Shown here: positions 19,524 through 29,166 of the stretch, piece by piece | Numbering within the stretch: position 1 is the stretch's first letter | How the letters are laid out: each line of letters starts with the position of its first letter | From: Burkholderiales bacterium | Lineage (GTDB): Bacteria; Pseudomonadota; Gammaproteobacteria; Burkholderiales; SG8-39 | Assembly: GCA_014860445.1 (NCBI GenBank) | Contig: JACZJT010000048.1 | Coordinates: 1-64,000, forward strand | DNA length: 64,000 bases | Direction: 5' to 3' | The notes under the pieces: generated by a model | Told to the model about the DNA's origin: nothing | Seen by the model: only the letters and a program-made list of their open reading frames with translations | The model's database searches: none | Translations under genes and position numbers: made by a program

Positions 19524-20069
19524 CTATGCTGCTACGGTGCCAAGATTCACCTCGTAGCCCAGACGCAGCGCCTTGAGGTTGGTCTCCGCGCGCCCGGGTG
19601 CGCGAGCTCGGACGGCCCGGGTGATCTCATCCAGGGTCAGCAAGCCGGTGAGGCGCGCAAACACGCCGAGCGAGACGATGTTTGCGCATTTGCGAAAACC
19701 CACGTCGTCGGCGAGCTTGGTCATCGGCGCCCAGTGAATCGTGACGCCTTTCTGGAAGGACGAAACGTCGTTTACCATGATGTCGTCGACAATCACGCAA
19801 CTCCCCGGCCTCATGGCTGCGGCATGCTGCTTTACCGCATCCTGCGCCATTGCGACCAGCACATCCGGATGCAGCACCCAGGGGACGATAATCTTCTGGT
19901 CGCTGAACGCGACGTCGCCCTGGGCGGAGCCCCCGGAAATGCTGGCGGCGTATTCCTGCGTCTGCACCACCTGATAGTCTTTCACGATCCCCAGGGCCTC
20001 GGCGAGAATAACGCTGCACGACACCATGCCCTGGCTTCCGACCCCTGCGAAGCGGATTTCCGTTCTCAT
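19524..20069 (-). CDS. 2-oxoacid:ferredoxin oxidoreductase, gamma subunit
   Basis: This 181-residue gamma domain begins RFAGVGSQGMV, followed by GGSAQGDVAFSD; both are typical of the KorC/VorC/PorC family. It is one of four subunits converting a 2-oxoacid plus CoA to acyl-CoA, CO2 and reduced ferredoxin. It overlaps the beta gene by ATGA, so the two are translationally coupled. Confidence 0.9.
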   Translation of the reverse strand: MRTEIRFAGVGSQGMVSCSVILAEALGIVKDYQVVQTQEYAASISGGSAQGDVAFSDQKIIVPWVLHPDVLVAMAQDAVKQHAAAMRPGSCVIVDDIMVNDVSSFQKGVTIHWAPMTKLADDVGFRKCANIVSLGVFARLTGLLTLDEITRAVRARAPGRAETNLKALRLGYEVNLGTVAA

Positions 20070-20995
20070 GATTTAGCCTTTCCCGTCACCTTGGCCATGG
20101 CTTTGGCGCGCAGCTTGGCGTACTCCTCGGTGTACTCGGGCTTTTGTTCCTTGTTCAACACGCCGAGAACGAACTTTACGTTCTTCTCGTCCTCACTGTA
20201 GATGGGAATGTCGAAGCGCTCGTCCTCGGGAACACTTGAAGTATTCAGAACCGAGTTGTCCTTGTAGAAGCGCATCATGTCCATGGCTTCGGGCATGCCG
20301 TTGCGGCGGCCCCATAGCACGTGGCAGTGCTGCATCACCTCGACGAACGCGAACCCCTTCCATTCGATAGCATCGGCAATCATCTTCGTCAGATGCGCGG
20401 GGTGCGCAACCGTGCTGCGCGCGACGAAGCTCGCGCCGGCGCCGATGGCGAGCTTGCAGGCGTCGAACGCGGGCTCGGGCATGCCCAGAGTCGAGGTGTC
20501 GGTTTTGCTGCCCAAGGGAGTAGTGGGGGCGAATTGCCCGCCGGTGTCGCCGAAGTTGTAGTTGTTGAAGCAGATTACCGTAATGTCAATGTTGCGTCTT
20601 GCGGCATGGATGAAGTGATTGCCTCCGATCGCCAGCAGGTCGCCGTCGCCTTGCAGAGTCACTACCGTCAGCTCGGGCCGCGCGAGCTTCATCCCCATTG
20701 CATAAGCGCACCCTCTGCCGTGGGATCCGTGGATGTGGTTCGACTTGAAATAATGGCCCATCACCGAGTAGCAACCGCTGCCGCCGGCGGTAGCTACCTT
20801 GGTGATATCCACGCCGGCGCGATGGAAGGCGCGCATGATCGCGCTTTGCGCCATGCCCAGACCGCAGCCCGGGCAGTAGCGGAACTGCCTGGCCGGGATC
20901 TCTGCGTACAGTTCGACCAGTTCATCGAGGGGCCGTTGGAGATCTAGCTTCTTCTTCACAGGCTTGATCGCAGGCATCTCACTTTGCACGCTCAT
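20066..20995 (-). CDS. 2-oxoacid:ferredoxin oxidoreductase, beta (TPP) subunit
   Basis: This 309-residue subunit has YCPGCGLG, GRGCAYAMGMKLA, QGDGDLLAIGGNHFIHA and NNYNFGDTGGQ. The GDG...N thiamine pyrophosphate-binding pattern is intact. The C-terminal ~80 residues (QHCHVLWGRRNGMPEAM) match 2-oxoglutarate- or indolepyruvate-type enzymes. Its start overlaps the alpha stop by ATGA. Confidence 0.9.
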   Translation of the reverse strand: MSVQSEMPAIKPVKKKLDLQRPLDELVELYAEIPARQFRYCPGCGLGMAQSAIMRAFHRAGVDITKVATAGGSGCYSVMGHYFKSNHIHGSHGRGCAYAMGMKLARPELTVVTLQGDGDLLAIGGNHFIHAARRNIDITVICFNNYNFGDTGGQFAPTTPLGSKTDTSTLGMPEPAFDACKLAIGAGASFVARSTVAHPAHLTKMIADAIEWKGFAFVEVMQHCHVLWGRRNGMPEAMDMMRFYKDNSVLNTSSVPEDERFDIPIYSEDEKNVKFVLGVLNKEQKPEYTEEYAKLRAKAMAKVTGKAKS

Positions 20996-22146
20996 GACAG
21001 AACCTCCTTGGTCTTTTCGAGTATTTGCGCCGGCGTAATAGTGATGCTGTCGACGCGATTCACGCCCACGATCTTGATGCCGGTGTTCGCCAGCGCGCTG
21101 CCGACGAGCAGGCGCACCTGACCCAAATTCATTTCCGGCACCACCACCGCTCGGGCTTTGGCGCAGCAGGTACGCACGATATCCTCCGGGAACGGCCAGA
21201 CAGTGATCAATCGCAGCACGCCTGCCTTAATGCCCTTGGCTCGCGCCTCGTGCATGGCGCCGATGGCCGACAGGGCCTGGGTGCCGAAGGCGATGTACAC
21301 GATTTCCGCATCTTCGGTCATGAGCTGTTCGAACAGCGTGATTTCATTCTTTCTATCGAGTATCTTCTGGTGCAGTCGCCGGATGGTGAAGTCCTGGTCA
21401 TCTTCGCTAAGCCCGAGAACGCTGATATCGCCCCCGCCCCGGCGGGAGATGCCAACTGACGACAGGATGCTCTTGTAGCCGGCGCCGAAATCCGCGATGG
21501 GCGGCACGTCCGAAAGCGCGTTCGCGTTGTAGTTGCCGAGAAATTCGTCCGGCTGCACGCTTGGCCTGGGTCGTTCTGCCAATTTGATGTCATCGTAGTC
21601 GGGCAAATCGACGACTGCCCGTTGCAGGCCTAGCATCCCTTCACCGAGCACGATGACCACGGTGCGCAGCATTTCGGAAAAATTGACCGCCTTCACGGTA
21701 AGCCAGAACGCCTCTTCGACCGAGGATGGGGACAGAACGACGGCGGGTACCTCTCCGTTCGACCCATAGCGCGATTGCATCACCTCCATCTGACCCGAGC
21801 GGGTGGCATTGCCGATCCCCGGGCCGGCGCGCTGCACATTGATCACCACCAGCGGGATCTCGGCAACGATCGACTGGCCCAGCTCGTTCTGCATCAAGGC
21901 CATGCCCGGCCCCGCGCTGGCCGTGGCGGACTTCACCCCGGTGGCTGAGGCGCCCATGATCGCGCCCATGCTGCCCAGTTCGTCCTCCATCTGCACGTAG
22001 GTGCCGCCTACCTCCGGCATGCGGCGCGACATGGCCTCGGCAATTTCAGTCGCCGGCGTGATGGGGTAACCCGCGTAGAAGCGAACTCCGCCGGCGATCA
22101 GGCCTTCGCAGAAAGCGTCGTTTCCCAGCAACAGTCTTTTTGTCAT
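20992..22146 (-). CDS. 2-oxoacid:ferredoxin oxidoreductase, alpha subunit
   Basis: This is a 384-residue alpha subunit with GGVRFYAGYPITPATEIAE, EDELGSMGAIMGAS and NVQRAGPGIGNATRSGQ, plus the substrate-side arginine region typical of KorA/VorA. The ATG at 22146 overlaps the ferredoxin stop by ATGA; longer upstream reading is out-of-frame shadow. The substrate is undetermined: 2-oxoglutarate, branched-chain or aromatic oxoacids are all possible. Confidence 0.9.
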   Translation of the reverse strand: MTKRLLLGNDAFCEGLIAGGVRFYAGYPITPATEIAEAMSRRMPEVGGTYVQMEDELGSMGAIMGASATGVKSATASAGPGMALMQNELGQSIVAEIPLVVINVQRAGPGIGNATRSGQMEVMQSRYGSNGEVPAVVLSPSSVEEAFWLTVKAVNFSEMLRTVVIVLGEGMLGLQRAVVDLPDYDDIKLAERPRPSVQPDEFLGNYNANALSDVPPIADFGAGYKSILSSVGISRRGGGDISVLGLSEDDQDFTIRRLHQKILDRKNEITLFEQLMTEDAEIVYIAFGTQALSAIGAMHEARAKGIKAGVLRLITVWPFPEDIVRTCCAKARAVVVPEMNLGQVRLLVGSALANTGIKIVGVNRVDSITITPAQILEKTKEVLS

Positions 22147-22403
22147 GACGCGGCCTCGCTGAGTTCTTCTGCCCGGGTCCCGCCGGGTTCGAGCGCGGCA
22201 GGCTTCACCACAATCGCCCAGTCCGGGCACAGCCATTCGCACAATCTGCAGCCGGTGCAAGCTTCTATGTCTTTGATGATGGCCTTGTTCAAGGGGGGTT
22301 TCCAGCCGAGCACTTTGGGTTCGCAGATCTCCCAGCAGACGGCACAGGACCGGCACCGCGCCTCGCTTATCTCGACGGTGAAACTGCGTTTTATCTTTGC
22401 CAT
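22143..22403 (-). CDS. 2-oxoacid:ferredoxin oxidoreductase, delta (2x[4Fe-4S] ferredoxin) subunit
   Basis: This 86-residue protein has two iron-sulfur motifs, CRSCAVCWEIC and CTGCRLCEWLCP. It passes electrons from the TPP site to the external acceptor. It is the first gene of the leftward operon, directly facing the intergenic control region. The delta-alpha-beta-gamma order with ATGA overlaps is common for four-subunit enzymes. Confidence 0.88.
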   Translation of the reverse strand: MAKIKRSFTVEISEARCRSCAVCWEICEPKVLGWKPPLNKAIIKDIEACTGCRLCEWLCPDWAIVVKPAALEPGGTRAEELSEAAS

Positions 22404-22719
22404 TGATTACTCCCTAGTCTAAGCAACGGTTACCGCCAACTCGTGAGGGATGTTTCTTTCACGGTTGTCTCGCAGGTGTGGCTAGTTACGTGTACTCCAC
22501 TCAAACAAAATAATGCACATTCATTATCTTAGTGCCACAGCAATCACAGTGTCAAATCTAATATAGAGAATGACTATCATCCTTACTAATTGTTTATAAT
22601 AAGTTTTTATAACATAATCTAGTTGACATGCGGCACGGCCTCTAGGTAGTCTATTAATGCAAGTCAATTATTTCGTGTTAGATAAGATTGTCGGCGATGA
22701 GCACAAAGGAGGAGGCGAA
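22404..22719. promoter_or_regulatory. AT-rich divergent control region of the catabolic locus
   Basis: This 316-bp region between the divergent ferredoxin and tctC genes is much AT-richer than its surroundings. It holds an imperfect operator-like palindrome, ATAATG-N6-CATTAT (22510-22527). It also holds a candidate plus-strand promoter: TTGACA at 22623-22628, 18 bp, TAGTCT at 22647-22652. AAAGGAGGAGG precedes the tctC ATG. The locus's TetR protein is a reasonable candidate to bind here. Confidence 0.4.
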
Positions 22720-23682
22720 ATGAAAAAATTATGGTTTGCATTTCTCGGTTTGATGGCGGTCGCACCGTTTGCGCTGGGTCAGGCAAAAGACTTTCCGAAT
22801 CGCCCCGTCAAGGTGATAGTCATGACTACGCCCGGGAGTACCGCGGACTCGACGGCACGGGTTATGGCGAAACAGCTTACGGAAATATTAGGCCAGCCGG
22901 TTGTCGTCGACAATCGGCCGGGTGCCGATGGTGCAATCGGCATCAATACGGTTAAGAGTGCGCCTGCGGACGGTTACTCGATACTATTGGGCAGCAACTC
23001 CCCGCTGTCGGCGAATCCGATCGTGAAGAAGGATCTTCCCTATGATCCGCTCAAAGATCTGAAGCCGGTATTCGGGCTCTTCAAGGCTATGAACGCTTTC
23101 ATTGTCGCGGGCGACTCGACGCTGAATACCTTGGCAGATCTCGTCGATGCCGCCAAGAAGAGCAAACAGGCACTGAACGTAGGCACCAGTTTCGCGGGAT
23201 ACCGCCTCGACGTTAAGTGGTTCTCCGGCCTTGCGGGCGTCAAGTTCAATGATATTCCCTACAAGGGGACCAGCCAGGTAGTCACCGATGTGATGGGGCA
23301 TCAGCTCGATTTCGGCTACGTTGACCGATCCCTCGTGAACCCGCTGCTGAAGTCCGGCAAACTTAAGGTGCTGGCGGTCGGGGGGGAAACGCGCTATCCG
23401 GGTTTCCCGGATACCCCGACAGTGAAGGAGAGTGGCTATCCGGAATTCTTGTCCTACGCATGGGTAGCCTTTTTCGTCCGCCAGGAGACGCCAAACGATG
23501 TGATGGAGAAGCTCGCGGACGCCGTGCAAAAGGCCGCGGCCTCTGGTGAGGTGAGGGCATTTGTTGAGAAGCTGGGTGCGGCACCGATGCCGCTCGGACC
23601 CGTGGAAATGCGGAAATACCATGTGTCGGAGATTGAAAGATACCGGCGCGTCGCCAGGGCGGCGGGCATCGAACCCAAATAG
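22720..23682 (+). CDS. tctC: TctC/Bug-family tricarboxylate-type solute-binding protein
   Basis: This is a 320-residue periplasmic receptor. A Sec signal peptide (MKKLWFAFLGLMAVAPFALG) precedes FPNRPVKVIV, and VDNRPGADGAIGI is the family's ligand-loop signature. The ATG at 22720 has a perfect AAAGGAGG site, so the upstream in-frame ATG at 22657 is rejected. It should feed the TctAB pair of the opposite arm. Bug proteins bind carboxylates; the ligand is unknown. Confidence 0.9.
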   Translation: MKKLWFAFLGLMAVAPFALGQAKDFPNRPVKVIVMTTPGSTADSTARVMAKQLTEILGQPVVVDNRPGADGAIGINTVKSAPADGYSILLGSNSPLSANPIVKKDLPYDPLKDLKPVFGLFKAMNAFIVAGDSTLNTLADLVDAAKKSKQALNVGTSFAGYRLDVKWFSGLAGVKFNDIPYKGTSQVVTDVMGHQLDFGYVDRSLVNPLLKSGKLKVLAVGGETRYPGFPDTPTVKESGYPEFLSYAWVAFFVRQETPNDVMEKLADAVQKAAASGEVRAFVEKLGAAPMPLGPVEMRKYHVSEIERYRRVARAAGIEPK

Positions 23683-23865
23683 TCGTCAAAGAGGCTTGCG
23701 GCAGGGGATTATTGTGACTGGAGAACATGACGCGGGCTTCATCAGAGGTGAGTCCATCGCCATCGCTGGCCGAAAATGGCCTCGAGGCGATGGCGGTCTT
23801 TCGACCTTCGATATGCGCGAGTGGTCAGGCGAAATTTGGAAGAATCCAGGCACTAAAGTCGAGAA

Positions 23866-26013
23866 ATGAGTGCCGCCAACCCAAGGCTTCCCACATCCGA
23901 TGCTTATGTCATGAATAACACATTGAATGCTCTGCTAACGCCAAAGTCGATAGTGTTAGTCGGCGCCTCAGCCGACATCAACAAGCTCAACGGGCGACCG
24001 CTGCATAATTTGTTAAGGGACGGCTACGCCGGCCGATTGTACGCGGTCAACCCGAAATACCAGGATATTGCCGGGATTCCCTGTTACCCGGACCTGGATT
24101 CCTTGCCGGAGATACCGGAGCTCGGCGTCGTCGCGGTTGCGGCAGAGCGGGCGATTGGCGTGGTAGCCGAGTTGGGCAGGCGGGGTGTGAGGATCGCCAT
24201 CGTGTTCAGCTCGGGTTTTGCCGAGGTCGGTCCAGAGGGACGAAGGCTGGAGCAGGAACTCGTTGCGACGGCACGTGCCCATAATATTCGCATCTGCGGT
24301 CCGAACAATCTCGGCCTGATCAACGCTTTCGAACGCATGCCCTTGACCTTCAGCCAGTACGCCGATCAACCCGCGGCACCTGGTCCGGTCGCTTTCGTGA
24401 CTCAGTCCGGCGCTTTCGGAACAGCGGTCGCAACGCGCGCGCGCGCCCTCGGCATCGGCTTCGGCTATTTCGTTAGCACGGGCAATGAGGCCGATATCAC
24501 TGCCGTCGAAGTACTCGACGAGATTCTCGGTGATCCGCGCGTGACCGTGACAGTTGTCTATTTGGAGGGAATGCGGGATGGAGCAAGACTCGCAGCCGTT
24601 GCGGACAAAGCCTTGTCCCTGGGAAAGCCGCTGGTCGTGATCAAGGTCGGACGTTTCGCGGCCGGCAAGCGCGCTGCGATATCCCACACCGGGTCGCTCG
24701 CAGGTGAGGATGCCGTGTTTGACGGGGTCATTCGCCAGCATGGCGTGATCCGCGCCTACGACGAGGTTCACGCGCTCGATCTTGCCGCTGCCTTTGCCGC
24801 TTGTCCGGTTCCTCCCGCGGGGGGCATTGGTCTGATCACAATGTCCGGCGGCGCCGGTGTATTGATGTCCGATTGCGCCGAGGAACTGCGCCTCGAGGTG
24901 CCGGTGCTGTCGCCGCACACCCAGGCCAGCCTGAAGTCGATACTCCCTGCCTTTGCCGCTACTGGAAATCCGGTGGACGTGACCGCTCAAGGCGCTGTGG
25001 ACATGAGCGTCTTTGGTCCGACTCTCAATCTTGTCCTCGCGGATCCGAACATCGGGATCTGCATCGTATGGCTCCAGCATATGCACAGAGTGGCGGACGC
25101 AATGGTCAGTTTATTTGCCCAGACCAGGCGAGATGTCGCCAAGCCGTTCATCGTCTGCTGGCTGTATGCTCCTGAGGCCGCCGTCGCCAAGCTGCGCGAA
25201 GCGGGCGTTTGTGTCGTCGAGGGAACCCAGCGTAGCATCGACGCTGCAGCCGGGCTGATGGAATATGGCGAAGCTCGGCGACGTGCTATCGCGGGGGGCA
25301 GGACCGGGTTACCCCGTGGTTGGCAGCCCGCCGCTGCCCACTCTGACAAGAAATCTGAAGTTGTGCCATCGATCGAAGCCATGGGGTTATTGTCAGCATA
25401 TGGATTCGGTATGGTGGCGTCCCGCCTCGCCGCAGACCCGAATCAGGCAGCGCAAAGCGCGGAGATACTGGGCTACCCTGTTGCGGTCAAGATCGAATCA
25501 CCGGACCTGCCCCACAAGACCGAGGTCGGTGGAGTGAGACTAGGACTCACGAGCAAGGAAGAAGTGGCCGCAGCCGCGTCCGAAGTTCTCGCTGCGGCAA
25601 GACAGCATGCGCCGAACGCAGCGATCGCCGGTGTCCTAGTGCAGAAAATGGCAACTCCCGCCACTGAGATAGTTTTGGGGGTGCGGCGCGATCCTTCCTT
25701 CGGGCCAGTCCTGATGCTTGGTCTGGGCGGGGTCTTCATCGAAGTATTGAAGGACGTCGTCTTCGCGTCGGCGCCAGTCAGCGAGGCAGATGCCGCTTTC
25801 ATGCTGCAGCGGCTGCGGGGCCGGGCGATACTCGACGGCGTGCGTGGGCGTCCCGGCGTCGATCGAGCGTCGCTTACGAAGGCCATCTGCGCGCTATCGC
25901 AGTTTGCGCTCGACCATCCGGAAGTCGCGGAATTGGACCTCAACCCGGTATTTGCCGGACCGGATGGCGCCGTCGCCGTCGACTGGCTCATGACCCGGGA
26001 TTCTTCCCGATGA
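23866..26013 (+). CDS. ADP-forming acyl-CoA synthetase (acetate-CoA ligase family)
   Basis: This 715-residue fused alpha-beta protein has a CoA-binding Rossmann domain (SIVLVGASADINKLNGRP), CGPNNLGLIN, a succinyl-CoA synthetase-like domain with the phospho-His in AISHTGSLAG, and a C-terminal ATP-grasp domain (YPVAVKIESPDLPHKTEVGGVRLG). It activates a carboxylic acid to its CoA thioester with ATP to ADP. Proteobacterial members include feruloyl-, pimeloyl- and other acid-activating enzymes. It is the probable first intracellular step after TctABC uptake. It overlaps the TetR gene by ATGA. Confidence 0.9.
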   Translation: MSAANPRLPTSDAYVMNNTLNALLTPKSIVLVGASADINKLNGRPLHNLLRDGYAGRLYAVNPKYQDIAGIPCYPDLDSLPEIPELGVVAVAAERAIGVVAELGRRGVRIAIVFSSGFAEVGPEGRRLEQELVATARAHNIRICGPNNLGLINAFERMPLTFSQYADQPAAPGPVAFVTQSGAFGTAVATRARALGIGFGYFVSTGNEADITAVEVLDEILGDPRVTVTVVYLEGMRDGARLAAVADKALSLGKPLVVIKVGRFAAGKRAAISHTGSLAGEDAVFDGVIRQHGVIRAYDEVHALDLAAAFAACPVPPAGGIGLITMSGGAGVLMSDCAEELRLEVPVLSPHTQASLKSILPAFAATGNPVDVTAQGAVDMSVFGPTLNLVLADPNIGICIVWLQHMHRVADAMVSLFAQTRRDVAKPFIVCWLYAPEAAVAKLREAGVCVVEGTQRSIDAAAGLMEYGEARRRAIAGGRTGLPRGWQPAAAHSDKKSEVVPSIEAMGLLSAYGFGMVASRLAADPNQAAQSAEILGYPVAVKIESPDLPHKTEVGGVRLGLTSKEEVAAAASEVLAAARQHAPNAAIAGVLVQKMATPATEIVLGVRRDPSFGPVLMLGLGGVFIEVLKDVVFASAPVSEADAAFMLQRLRGRAILDGVRGRPGVDRASLTKAICALSQFALDHPEVAELDLNPVFAGPDGAVAVDWLMTRDSSR

Positions 26014-26783
26014 AAGCGGATGAGAATAAAGGCGTTGCCGGAAAATCCAGAGCCCGTAGCACACTGGTTCGCAGCCGTTTGATCGACGTCGCCGAGCGTT
26101 TGTTTGCCGAACACGGCATCGATTCCGTGTCCTTCAATCAAATAGCTCGAGCGGCGAACCAGCGCAATTCCACGGTCATCCAGTATCACTTCGGTTCCAA
26201 GACGGGGCTGCTCCAGGCCATTGCAGAACGCAGGATGCAGGCGGTCAACGAGCGACGGCTGGAATTGCTCAGTCGGGTCGACGGCTCCGATCGGCTCGCC
26301 GATCTCGAGCGCGTGGCCGAGGCGATGGTATTACCCTTCGCCGAGCACTTGTCGCATGAGGGCGGCAGTTACTTCGTCCGTTTTGTGGCCCACCTCTACT
26401 CCGACCCGCGCATGGAGATGTTCGAGCTCATCAAAGGGAAACACGACAGCGGCATGCATGAAGCTGGCCGCCTTGCGCGCGAGATCATGGCAGAGATGCC
26501 CGGCGAAGCCGTCAGGCACCGGCTTGCCGTCGTTACTACGATGATCTTCTTCGCCTTCGCGGACCGAGAAAAACTGCGCGCTGCGGGAAAGCATATAGGT
26601 GTCGCGCGGCTACACACCGCTCACTTCGTGAACGATTTGATTGCGATGATCGTGGGTGCCCTGAATGCTCCCTATGGGGAGCGGAAACCGACGGACAAAG
26701 ACGTTTCTAGCCCCTCCACCAACCAAGCGAGCACGCTTGTCACAACGGGGGACAGCCATAAGGTCACCGACAGCGTTGATTGA
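26010..26783 (+). CDS. TetR-family transcriptional regulator
   Basis: This 257-residue regulator has an N-terminal HTH (LIDVAERLFAEHGIDSVSFN, then IARAANQRNSTVIQYHFGSK). The ligand-binding part ends in a long Ser/Thr-rich tail of ~40 residues with no motif. It is translated from an ATGA overlap with the synthetase gene, so it is made with the enzyme and likely controls this locus, perhaps in response to an acyl-CoA. Confidence 0.88.
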   Translation: MKADENKGVAGKSRARSTLVRSRLIDVAERLFAEHGIDSVSFNQIARAANQRNSTVIQYHFGSKTGLLQAIAERRMQAVNERRLELLSRVDGSDRLADLERVAEAMVLPFAEHLSHEGGSYFVRFVAHLYSDPRMEMFELIKGKHDSGMHEAGRLAREIMAEMPGEAVRHRLAVVTTMIFFAFADREKLRAAGKHIGVARLHTAHFVNDLIAMIVGALNAPYGERKPTDKDVSSPSTNQASTLVTTGDSHKVTDSVD

Positions 26784-26869
26784 TAGCTTCGGGAAAAGCC
26801 GGGCAGGCGTGGCATAGAGTCAGGCCCCGCGGTTTGATGAACAATTCTTGACATCTGCTGGGAAGCACC

Positions 26870-28012
26870 ATGCGAGACATGACGATACACCCGTGTACCC
26901 TGGACGCAGACTGCGAAGCGCTACGCCTTGAAGTTCGCACCTGGCTTGACGGCATTCTGGCCGGGATGCCCCCAGAAAAACGGGCTGAGGGTTACATGAG
27001 CACAGATCCGGCCTTCAGCCGCGCGCTCGGGGAGCGTGGATGGATCGGCATGGCCTGGCCAAAACGATATGGCGGCGGAGAGCGCTCGATGCTCGAGCGC
27101 TATGTGGTGGTGGAAGAACTTCTCGCCGCCGGGGCGCCTTGCGGCGCGCACTGGGTGGCCGACCGGCAAAGCGGACCGCTGCTATTGCTCTATGGGCAGG
27201 AACAAATCAAACAGGCTCTGCTGCCGAGGATGGCACGCGGAGAATTATATTTTTGCATCGGCATGAGCGAGCCGAACTCGGGTTCGGACCTTGCATCGAT
27301 CCGCAGCCGCGCCACCAAGAACCAAGACGGCTGGCTGCTCAACGGCAGCAAGATCTGGACATCGGGCGCCCATCTGGCACAGTACATGATAGGTCTGTTT
27401 CGCACCGGACCTGTAAGCAGCAACCGGCATGCGGATCTGTCGCAGTTTCTCATAGACATGGCCACGCCGGGCATCTCGGTGCGACCGATCAAGGATCTTA
27501 CCGGCGCCGACCACTTCAACGAAGTCTTCTTCGATAATGTGCGAATTCCTGCCGACCATCTCCTCGGTAATGAGGGTGACGGCTGGAACCAGGTCATGAC
27601 CGAACTGGCGTTCGAGCGCAGTGGCCCGGAACGTTATTTGAGCTGTATTCAGTTGCTAATACAGATGATCGATTCGGCCGACCGCGACAACGAGCGCCAT
27701 ACCGTGGCGATCGGCAAGCTGGTGGCCGAAATGGCGACGCTGCGCCAGATGTCCCTCGGCATCGCAGGCATGCTCGCGCGCGGCGAGAACCCCGCGCTGC
27801 CCGCCGCAATCGTCAAAGACCAGGGCACCCTGGTCGAGCAGAATCTACCCGAGATTGCACACGATCTGTTCGGCATCGACCTCAGCAGTCGCGGTGGCCC
27901 CATTGCATCAGTCATGAGCTACCTGGTGCAGGCTGCGCCGTCATTTTCGATCCGCGGCGGAACTCGCGCGATCGTGCGCGGAATCATTGCAAAAGGGCTG
28001 GGGCTGAGATGA
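26870..28012 (+). CDS. Acyl-CoA dehydrogenase, catalytic-Glu subunit
   Basis: This 380-residue flavoprotein has WIGMAWPKRYGGGERS, the FAD/substrate segment FCIGMSEPNSGSDLASIRS and WTSGAHLAQYM. LAFERSGPERY contains the probable catalytic Glu. It introduces a double bond into an acyl-CoA and passes electrons to ETF. It overlaps the next dehydrogenase gene by ATGA; such pairs often form alpha2beta2 heterotetramers. Confidence 0.88.
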   Translation: MRDMTIHPCTLDADCEALRLEVRTWLDGILAGMPPEKRAEGYMSTDPAFSRALGERGWIGMAWPKRYGGGERSMLERYVVVEELLAAGAPCGAHWVADRQSGPLLLLYGQEQIKQALLPRMARGELYFCIGMSEPNSGSDLASIRSRATKNQDGWLLNGSKIWTSGAHLAQYMIGLFRTGPVSSNRHADLSQFLIDMATPGISVRPIKDLTGADHFNEVFFDNVRIPADHLLGNEGDGWNQVMTELAFERSGPERYLSCIQLLIQMIDSADRDNERHTVAIGKLVAEMATLRQMSLGIAGMLARGENPALPAAIVKDQGTLVEQNLPEIAHDLFGIDLSSRGGPIASVMSYLVQAAPSFSIRGGTRAIVRGIIAKGLGLR

Positions 28013-29070
28013 GCAACGAAAGCGACATGATCAGAGAGAGTGTGAACCGTATGTTTTCGCAGCGGGTCGACAGGCAGGTGTTGGATCAGCTCGAAGCAGG
28101 GGTGTGGCCGGGAGAATTGTGGCAGTTGGTCGAAGAAAGTGGGTTTTCCCAAGTGCTGTCGAACGAGTCTGTCGATGCCGCGGAAGGATGGCAGAACGCC
28201 TACCCGGTATTTCATGCCAGCGGTTTCTATCGCCTACCCTTGCCGCTTGCCGAGACCATCGTTGCCAACGCGCTTCTAGTCCTGGCCGGGTTTGCTCCCA
28301 GGAACGGGCCGATGACGTTGATTCAGCAGGATGGCCATCTGAATCTGCATGTCGAAGACAACGGCTTGGTACTGAACGGTGCCGTCGCCTCGATTCCCTG
28401 GGCACGGTTTGCAAAGCACATTGTCATCGCAGGCCGAGTGGGAACGCAATTAGTATTGGGCCTGGTCGAAGCCACTTCGCAGGGTCTGCAGATTTCCCAC
28501 GCCCAAAACATCGCCGGCGAGCCACGCGACCTGGTCAGTTTTAACGATACTCGCTGCACTGAGTACGCAGGATGGTGCGAAGGTCTGCCCGATACGCCCG
28601 TGACCTTGTTCTGTGCCCTCGCACGCGCGGCCATGATGGTGGGTGCCGCGCAATCGGTCCTGCAGCAGTCGGTCGAGTACGCCAATGATCGCGTGCAGTT
28701 CGGTAAGTCGATCGGAAAATACCAGGCGACCCAGCAATCGCTGGCAATCCTCGCGGGAGAAGTCGCCTGCGCACAAACAGCCACTATGGCCGCATGTCAG
28801 GCAGCCACTTCTGCGCTCTCGGTGTTCGATGTTGCCGTGGCCAAGATTCGGGCAGGACAGACTGCTGGTGTCGTCGCCAATATCGCCCACCAGGTTCACG
28901 GCGCATTTGGTTATACCCATGAACACACGCTGCACTACGCTACGCGTCGTCTATGGTCCTGGCGCGCCGAATGCGGCGCCGAGTCGCTCTGGGCGGCGCA
29001 GCTCGGTCGTCAAGCCATCGAGCGCGGCGGCGATAAATTCTGGACAGCATTGGTCGCTCGCGCGTCGTAG
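28009..29070 (+). CDS. Acyl-CoA dehydrogenase-like partner subunit
   Basis: This 353-residue member of the same family is divergent in its N-terminal half. It retains the FAD-side residues RVQFGKSIGKYQATQQSLA and HQVHGAFGYTHEHTLHYATRR but no FERSG-type Glu at the expected place. This is the pattern of non-catalytic beta subunits in heteromeric enzymes such as the steroid side-chain dehydrogenases. That similarity is an inference from motif content. Confidence 0.82.
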   Translation: MSNESDMIRESVNRMFSQRVDRQVLDQLEAGVWPGELWQLVEESGFSQVLSNESVDAAEGWQNAYPVFHASGFYRLPLPLAETIVANALLVLAGFAPRNGPMTLIQQDGHLNLHVEDNGLVLNGAVASIPWARFAKHIVIAGRVGTQLVLGLVEATSQGLQISHAQNIAGEPRDLVSFNDTRCTEYAGWCEGLPDTPVTLFCALARAAMMVGAAQSVLQQSVEYANDRVQFGKSIGKYQATQQSLAILAGEVACAQTATMAACQAATSALSVFDVAVAKIRAGQTAGVVANIAHQVHGAFGYTHEHTLHYATRRLWSWRAECGAESLWAAQLGRQAIERGGDKFWTALVARAS

Positions 29071-29166
29071 CTTACAACGGTCAGTGCTACCTGCGCATAG
29101 CCGGGAGCAAGAAACGCGATGCGTCCGCCGTCAGGTGGTAGTAACAGAAACTAGAGGGGAAATGCG

